A DNA stretch of 8,949 bases from an uncultured Eubacteriales bacterium (GTDB taxonomy: Bacteria; Bacillota; Clostridia; Oscillospirales; Oscillospiraceae), in the NCBI GenBank assembly GCA_902496595.1, contig CABVBV010000088.1, forward strand, positions 1 to 8,949. The letters run 5' to 3'. Under the pieces are notes generated by a model. That model did no database searches and was not told the origin of the DNA. It was given only the letters and a program-made list of their open reading frames with translations. This document shows, piece after piece, positions 6,463 through 8,949 of the stretch (its first letter is position 1; the number at the start of each line of letters is the position of its first letter). The position numbers and the translations under genes are program-made.

Positions 6463-7830
6463 ATGCACGAGGAAAACGAAAACCGGAACGGGCAGTGGTA
6501 CGATACCAGCTGCTGGACGGTTTACCCCGGGGGGCAGACACAGACTCAGCCGGCGGCAGCGGCTCCCCACCCCACACAACTACCTCCCCGCCGCTCCGCC
6601 GGCAACCCTGAATACGGCTCCGCCGTGCGCAGGGGACACGGTTCTGTAAGGGCTGTCGCCCTGTGTCTGCTCGCAGTAGTCCTCATCGCCGCATCGTCTC
6701 TGGCCTTTGGAGGCAGCAGCTACTCGGCGGCGTCCGGCCGTCCGCAGGGCTCCGTGAGCGGCGCCGACTTTGGGGACTACAACGACTATCGCGACTTCTT
6801 CAACAACTACTACGAGAACACCTCGGGCTCGCTCAGCGGAAGCAGCGGGATACCCAGGGTCGATTCTGCGGACGATTTTGCGCTCGAACCTGTGCCTGAG
6901 CCGGAAACGGAGGAGCTGACGCTCCAGGAGATCTACGAAAAGTGCTCTCCTTCAGTGGTAGGCATAACCGCCGTGGTGAGCGACATGAGCTATTTCTGGG
7001 GCACGGGCATCGTGATCTCGGAAAACGGCTATATCGCTACTAACGCGCACATAATCGAAGGCGCGTATTCGGCGACGGTGACGCTCTGGAATGACCGTGA
7101 GTATGAGGCTCTGCTGGTGGGCATAGACAGCGTGAGCGACCTTGCGGTGCTGAAGATCGAGGCCGAGGGCCTGACGGCGGCGGAGTTCTGCTCCGACCAG
7201 GTGAGCGTGGGCGACTCGGTAGCGGCGATAGGCAATCCCTTGGGCGCGGAGCTCAGGGGCACGATGACCGACGGGATAATCTCGGCGATAAGCAGGGATA
7301 TTCCTTATAACAACCACTCGATGACGCTGCTGCAGACGAACGCGGCGATAAACGACGGGAACTCCGGCGGGCCTCTCATCAATATGCACGGCCAGGTGGT
7401 CGGCATCACCAACATGAAGATGAAGGCCGCCACCTCGAGCGCCACGGCTATCGAGGGCATAGGCTTCGCGATACCCGTGAAGACCATCAGGAGCGTAGTC
7501 GACGAGCTCATAGCCTCCGGCAGCGTGAGCGGCCGGCCTGCCATGGGCGTGACCGTCGGGGCCATCCCCGAAAGCGCCGCGGAATACTTCGGCATTCCGG
7601 AAGGGCTCTATGTCATTGGCGTAGCCGAGGGCTCCGATGCGAAAGTCAAGGGCATCCGACAGGGCGACATCATCGTGGAAGTCAACGGCGACGCGGTGTA
7701 CGCCATAGACGACCTGAGCAACGCCATCTCGGAGTTCGACGTGGGAACGTTGATGACTCTGAAGATCTACCGGGATGGAGAGACGATGTTCGTGAACGTC
7801 GAGCTCGTTGAGACGAGCGATATATACTGA
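6463..7830 (+). CDS. htrA: HtrA/DegP-type membrane-anchored serine protease with one PDZ domain
   Basis: HtrA proteases degrade or refold misfolded proteins outside the membrane. The protein has 455 residues in this order: a cytoplasmic N-tail (1-62) rich in Gln, Pro and Ala; one transmembrane anchor (63-83); an extracellular Gly/Asp/Tyr/Asn/Ser-rich linker (84-150); a trypsin-like domain (about 155-350) with the complete triad His196 (ATNAHIIEG), Asp226 (VSDLAVL) and Ser301 (NDGNSGGPLI); and a C-terminal PDZ domain (about 357-450) with IRQGDIIVEVNGD at 398-410. The start ATG has AGGGGGT 7 nt upstream. It lies 80 nt after the kinase gene with its own candidate operator, resembling the CssRS-HtrA arrangement of secretion stress control. 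HtrA family membership is certain; the exact paralogue (HtrA, HtrB or YyxA type) is not. Confidence 0.96.
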   Translation: MHEENENRNGQWYDTSCWTVYPGGQTQTQPAAAAPHPTQLPPRRSAGNPEYGSAVRRGHGSVRAVALCLLAVVLIAASSLAFGGSSYSAASGRPQGSVSGADFGDYNDYRDFFNNYYENTSGSLSGSSGIPRVDSADDFALEPVPEPETEELTLQEIYEKCSPSVVGITAVVSDMSYFWGTGIVISENGYIATNAHIIEGAYSATVTLWNDREYEALLVGIDSVSDLAVLKIEAEGLTAAEFCSDQVSVGDSVAAIGNPLGAELRGTMTDGIISAISRDIPYNNHSMTLLQTNAAINDGNSGGPLINMHGQVVGITNMKMKAATSSATAIEGIGFAIPVKTIRSVVDELIASGSVSGRPAMGVTVGAIPESAAEYFGIPEGLYVIGVAEGSDAKVKGIRQGDIIVEVNGDAVYAIDDLSNAISEFDVGTLMTLKIYRDGETMFVNVELVETSDIY

Positions 7831-7872
7831 TACTTCTCACTCCTTTTCCATACATTTTCCCCTCTCTTTTTG

Positions 7873-7912
7873 CAAGCGGCCGGCCCTTAAACAAGGCCGG
7901 TCGTTTGTATTT
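7873..7912 (+). terminator. Probable terminator after the protease gene
   Basis: A 13-bp stem, CAAGCGGCCGGCC (7873-7885) with GGCCGGTCGTTTG (7895-7907), has two G.U pairs and a 9-nt loop, followed by the modest T-rich TATTT. It lies about 43 nt after the protease stop. The strong GC stem supports termination, although the T-tract is imperfect. Confidence 0.7.
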
Positions 7913-7918
7913 CAGTTT

Positions 7919-7942
7919 AAAAAACCGCAGAGTTTCGCGGCC
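7919..7942 (-). terminator. Possible terminator of the rnf operon
   Basis: On the minus strand, CCGC (7940-7937), an 8-nt loop and GCGG (7928-7925) are followed by six T (7924-7919). The core stem is only 4 bp, extendable by G.U pairs, so it is a weak hairpin with a good T-tract. It would end transcripts that run out of rnfB through the two hairpins at 7986-8060. Confidence 0.4.
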
Positions 7943-7985
7943 GCCGCGGCATAGATCCAAAGGTCGCGGAGCGCAGCGCCGTCCT

Positions 7986-8018
7986 CTTGTCTGAAATGGC
8001 AAAGCCTTCTCAGACAAG
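7986..8018. repeat. Inverted repeat (9-bp perfect arms) in the rnf 3' region
   Basis: CTTGTCTGA (7986-7994) pairs perfectly with TCAGACAAG (8010-8018). The 15-nt loop holds a small inner GGC/GCC stem. Neither strand has a T-tract after it, so it is not a standard terminator. It is the second hairpin met by transcription leaving rnfB. Confidence 0.75.
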
Positions 8019-8022
8019 CTGA

Positions 8023-8060
8023 GCCCCGGTGCGTCAGCCTGAAGGCTGTCGCACCGGGGC
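8023..8060. repeat. Long GC-rich hairpin 18 nt after the rnfB stop
   Basis: An 11-bp perfect outer stem (GCCCCGGTGCG 8023-8033 with CGCACCGGGGC 8050-8060), one T-T mismatch and a 5-bp inner stem (CAGCC/GGCTG) enclose a 4-nt loop. This gives 16 paired bases in 38 nt. No T-tract follows on either strand. It may protect the 3' end of the rnf mRNA or be a palindromic repeat element. Confidence 0.8.
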
Positions 8061-8078
8061 GATTTGACTGTATCAGGA

Positions 8079-8885
8079 TTATTGCTCGTAGACCTTCTGC
8101 GGGTGGATGATGTGCCTCGGGCAGACCTCCGCGCAGTGGCCGCAGCCGGTACACTTGTCGTAGTCTATCGTTGCGACGAAGTTCACGACCTTTATGGCCT
8201 CGTGCGGGCACTCCTTCTGGCACTTCATGCAGCCTATGCAGCCCGCGTCGCAGATCTTCCTTGTCTGTGCGCCCTTGTCCTCCGAGCGGCAGCCGACGAG
8301 GACGCGCTGCTCGTAGGGCACCTTGCGGATTATCTTCTTCGGGCAGGCGTCGTAGCAGGCCATGCAGGCCACGCACTTCTCCCTGTCCACCACCGCGACG
8401 CCGTTTTCGATGTGCATCGCGCCGAACTGGCAGGCCCTGACGCAGTTGCCGAGGCCGATGCAGCTAAACTGGCACTGCTTCGGGCCCTTGTTGCCGAAGC
8501 GCATCGCCGCGACGCAGTCCTTCGGGCCCTCGTAGTCGAAGAACTCCTTCGCCACGCCCGTGCCGCCGGAGCAGGGCACGAAGGCCACATACTTGACCTC
8601 GGGCTCCGCGTCAAGGCCCATGATGGCCGCGACTTTCTCCGCCGTGGCCGCGCCGCCCGGCGAGCACTTGTTGGGGGGCGCCTCGCCCGCGACCACCGCC
8701 GCGGCATAGGCGTCGCAGCCGGCAAAGCCGCAGCCGCCGCAGTTCGCGCCCGCCAGCGCGGCGCGGACTTCCTCTATCCTCGGATCCTGCTCCACATGGA
8801 AGATCTTCGCCGCAAAGGCCAGGAGCCCTCCGAAGACCGCGCCCATGACGCCCAGGACGAGTATGGCGTAGACTATGTTCATCAT
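8079..8885 (-). CDS. rnfB: RnfB, iron-sulfur subunit of the ion-translocating ferredoxin:NAD+ oxidoreductase
   Basis: RnfB takes electrons from ferredoxin and passes them into the membrane Rnf complex, which couples ferredoxin oxidation and NAD+ reduction to Na+ or H+ export. The protein has 268 residues: an N-terminal membrane helix (about 4-27), the RnfB-type 4Fe-4S domain with Cys49, 52, 57 and 74 (ANCGGCGFAGC), then four ferredoxin-like cysteine sets: 138/142/148/152, 171/174/177/181, 216/219/222/226 and 245/248/251/255. This is the cluster-rich form known from clostridia. The ATG at 8885 has AGGGGGT 8 nt upstream, overlapping the rnfA stop; the adjacent second ATG (8882) is possible. rnfB after rnfA is the usual end of rnfCDGEAB, consistent with the hairpins and possible terminator that follow. 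Confidence 0.97.
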   Translation of the reverse strand: MMNIVYAILVLGVMGAVFGGLLAFAAKIFHVEQDPRIEEVRAALAGANCGGCGFAGCDAYAAAVVAGEAPPNKCSPGGAATAEKVAAIMGLDAEPEVKYVAFVPCSGGTGVAKEFFDYEGPKDCVAAMRFGNKGPKQCQFSCIGLGNCVRACQFGAMHIENGVAVVDREKCVACMACYDACPKKIIRKVPYEQRVLVGCRSEDKGAQTRKICDAGCIGCMKCQKECPHEAIKVVNFVATIDYDKCTGCGHCAEVCPRHIIHPQKVYEQ

Positions 8886-8899
8886 AACGCCTTACCCCC

Positions 8900-8949
8900 T
8901 TAACCTATCTTCATGCCCGAGAAGCCCATGAAGGCCAGGGCCAGAAGGC
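8900..8949 (-). CDS. rnfA: RnfA, membrane subunit of the Rnf complex (only the C-terminus in window)
   Basis: The last 15 codons and stop of a minus-strand gene are present, reading LLALAFMGFSGMKIG. This matches the hydrophobic end of RnfA, an integral membrane subunit of the Rnf pump. The stop lies 14 nt before the rnfB start, and the ribosome site of rnfB begins within it. The assignment rests on this short tail plus the standard rnfA-rnfB order. Confidence 0.82.
   Translation of the reverse strand, partial: LLALAFMGFSGMKIG

Noticed and set aside
7936..7948. GC palindrome as a restriction or recombination (att) site
   Set aside because: There is no integrase, direct-repeat boundary or tRNA nearby; it fits better as part of the rnf 3' hairpin region.
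7682..8017. Minus-strand frame running from the rnf 3' region into the protease gene
   Set aside because: It is low-complexity and basic, crosses a terminator hairpin and overlaps the conserved PDZ coding region.
8064..8903. Plus-strand open frame opposite rnfB
   Set aside because: It is Ala/Arg/Val/His-rich and covers a complete, cysteine-motif-rich rnfB on the other strand.

Overview
The window looks like chromosomal DNA from a GC-rich member of the Clostridia (Bacillota). The reasons are the hrcA-grpE heat-shock order behind a CIRCE operator, an Rnf complex with a multi-cluster RnfB, strong GGAGG-type ribosome binding sites, lipoproteins with short lipoboxes, and AT-rich promoter islands between GC-rich genes. 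Isoleucine is often ATA despite the GC content. No species can be named from the sequence alone. There is no rRNA, tRNA, CRISPR array, transposase or phage gene.

Layout. Positions 1-1583 (minus strand) carry the start of a class I heat-shock operon, hrcA then grpE, with grpE cut by the window edge. It is driven by a near-consensus promoter overlapping a CIRCE element (1618-1676). Divergent from it, on the plus strand, lie five genes in three transcription units: (a) a PstS-like solute-binding lipoprotein and a WG-repeat lipoprotein, overlapping by 4 nt and closed by a terminator at 4062-4091; (b) an OmpR/PhoB-type response regulator and a membrane histidine kinase, 10 nt apart; (c) a membrane-anchored HtrA/DegP-type serine protease, followed by a hairpin at 7873-7912. 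Last, on the minus strand, come the end of an rnf operon (the tail of rnfA and complete rnfB) and a hairpin-rich 3' region (7919-8060).

How the genes may work together. hrcA/grpE is cytoplasmic proteostasis and rnfAB is ferredoxin:NAD+ energy conservation; both are standard. The middle block is the interesting part: two lipoproteins, a two-component system and an envelope protease, all exported, membrane-bound or signalling. The promoter regions of its three units share TTCACA/TTCATA hexamers in direct repeats of about 10-11 bp, and two of them (4112-4125 and 6382-6395) match at 12 of 14 bases. This suggests that the local response regulator controls itself, the protease and the lipoprotein pair. 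Such a circuit could resemble the CssRS-HtrA secretion-stress system or a PhoPR-type regulon. The regulatory link is inferred from motifs and has not been tested.
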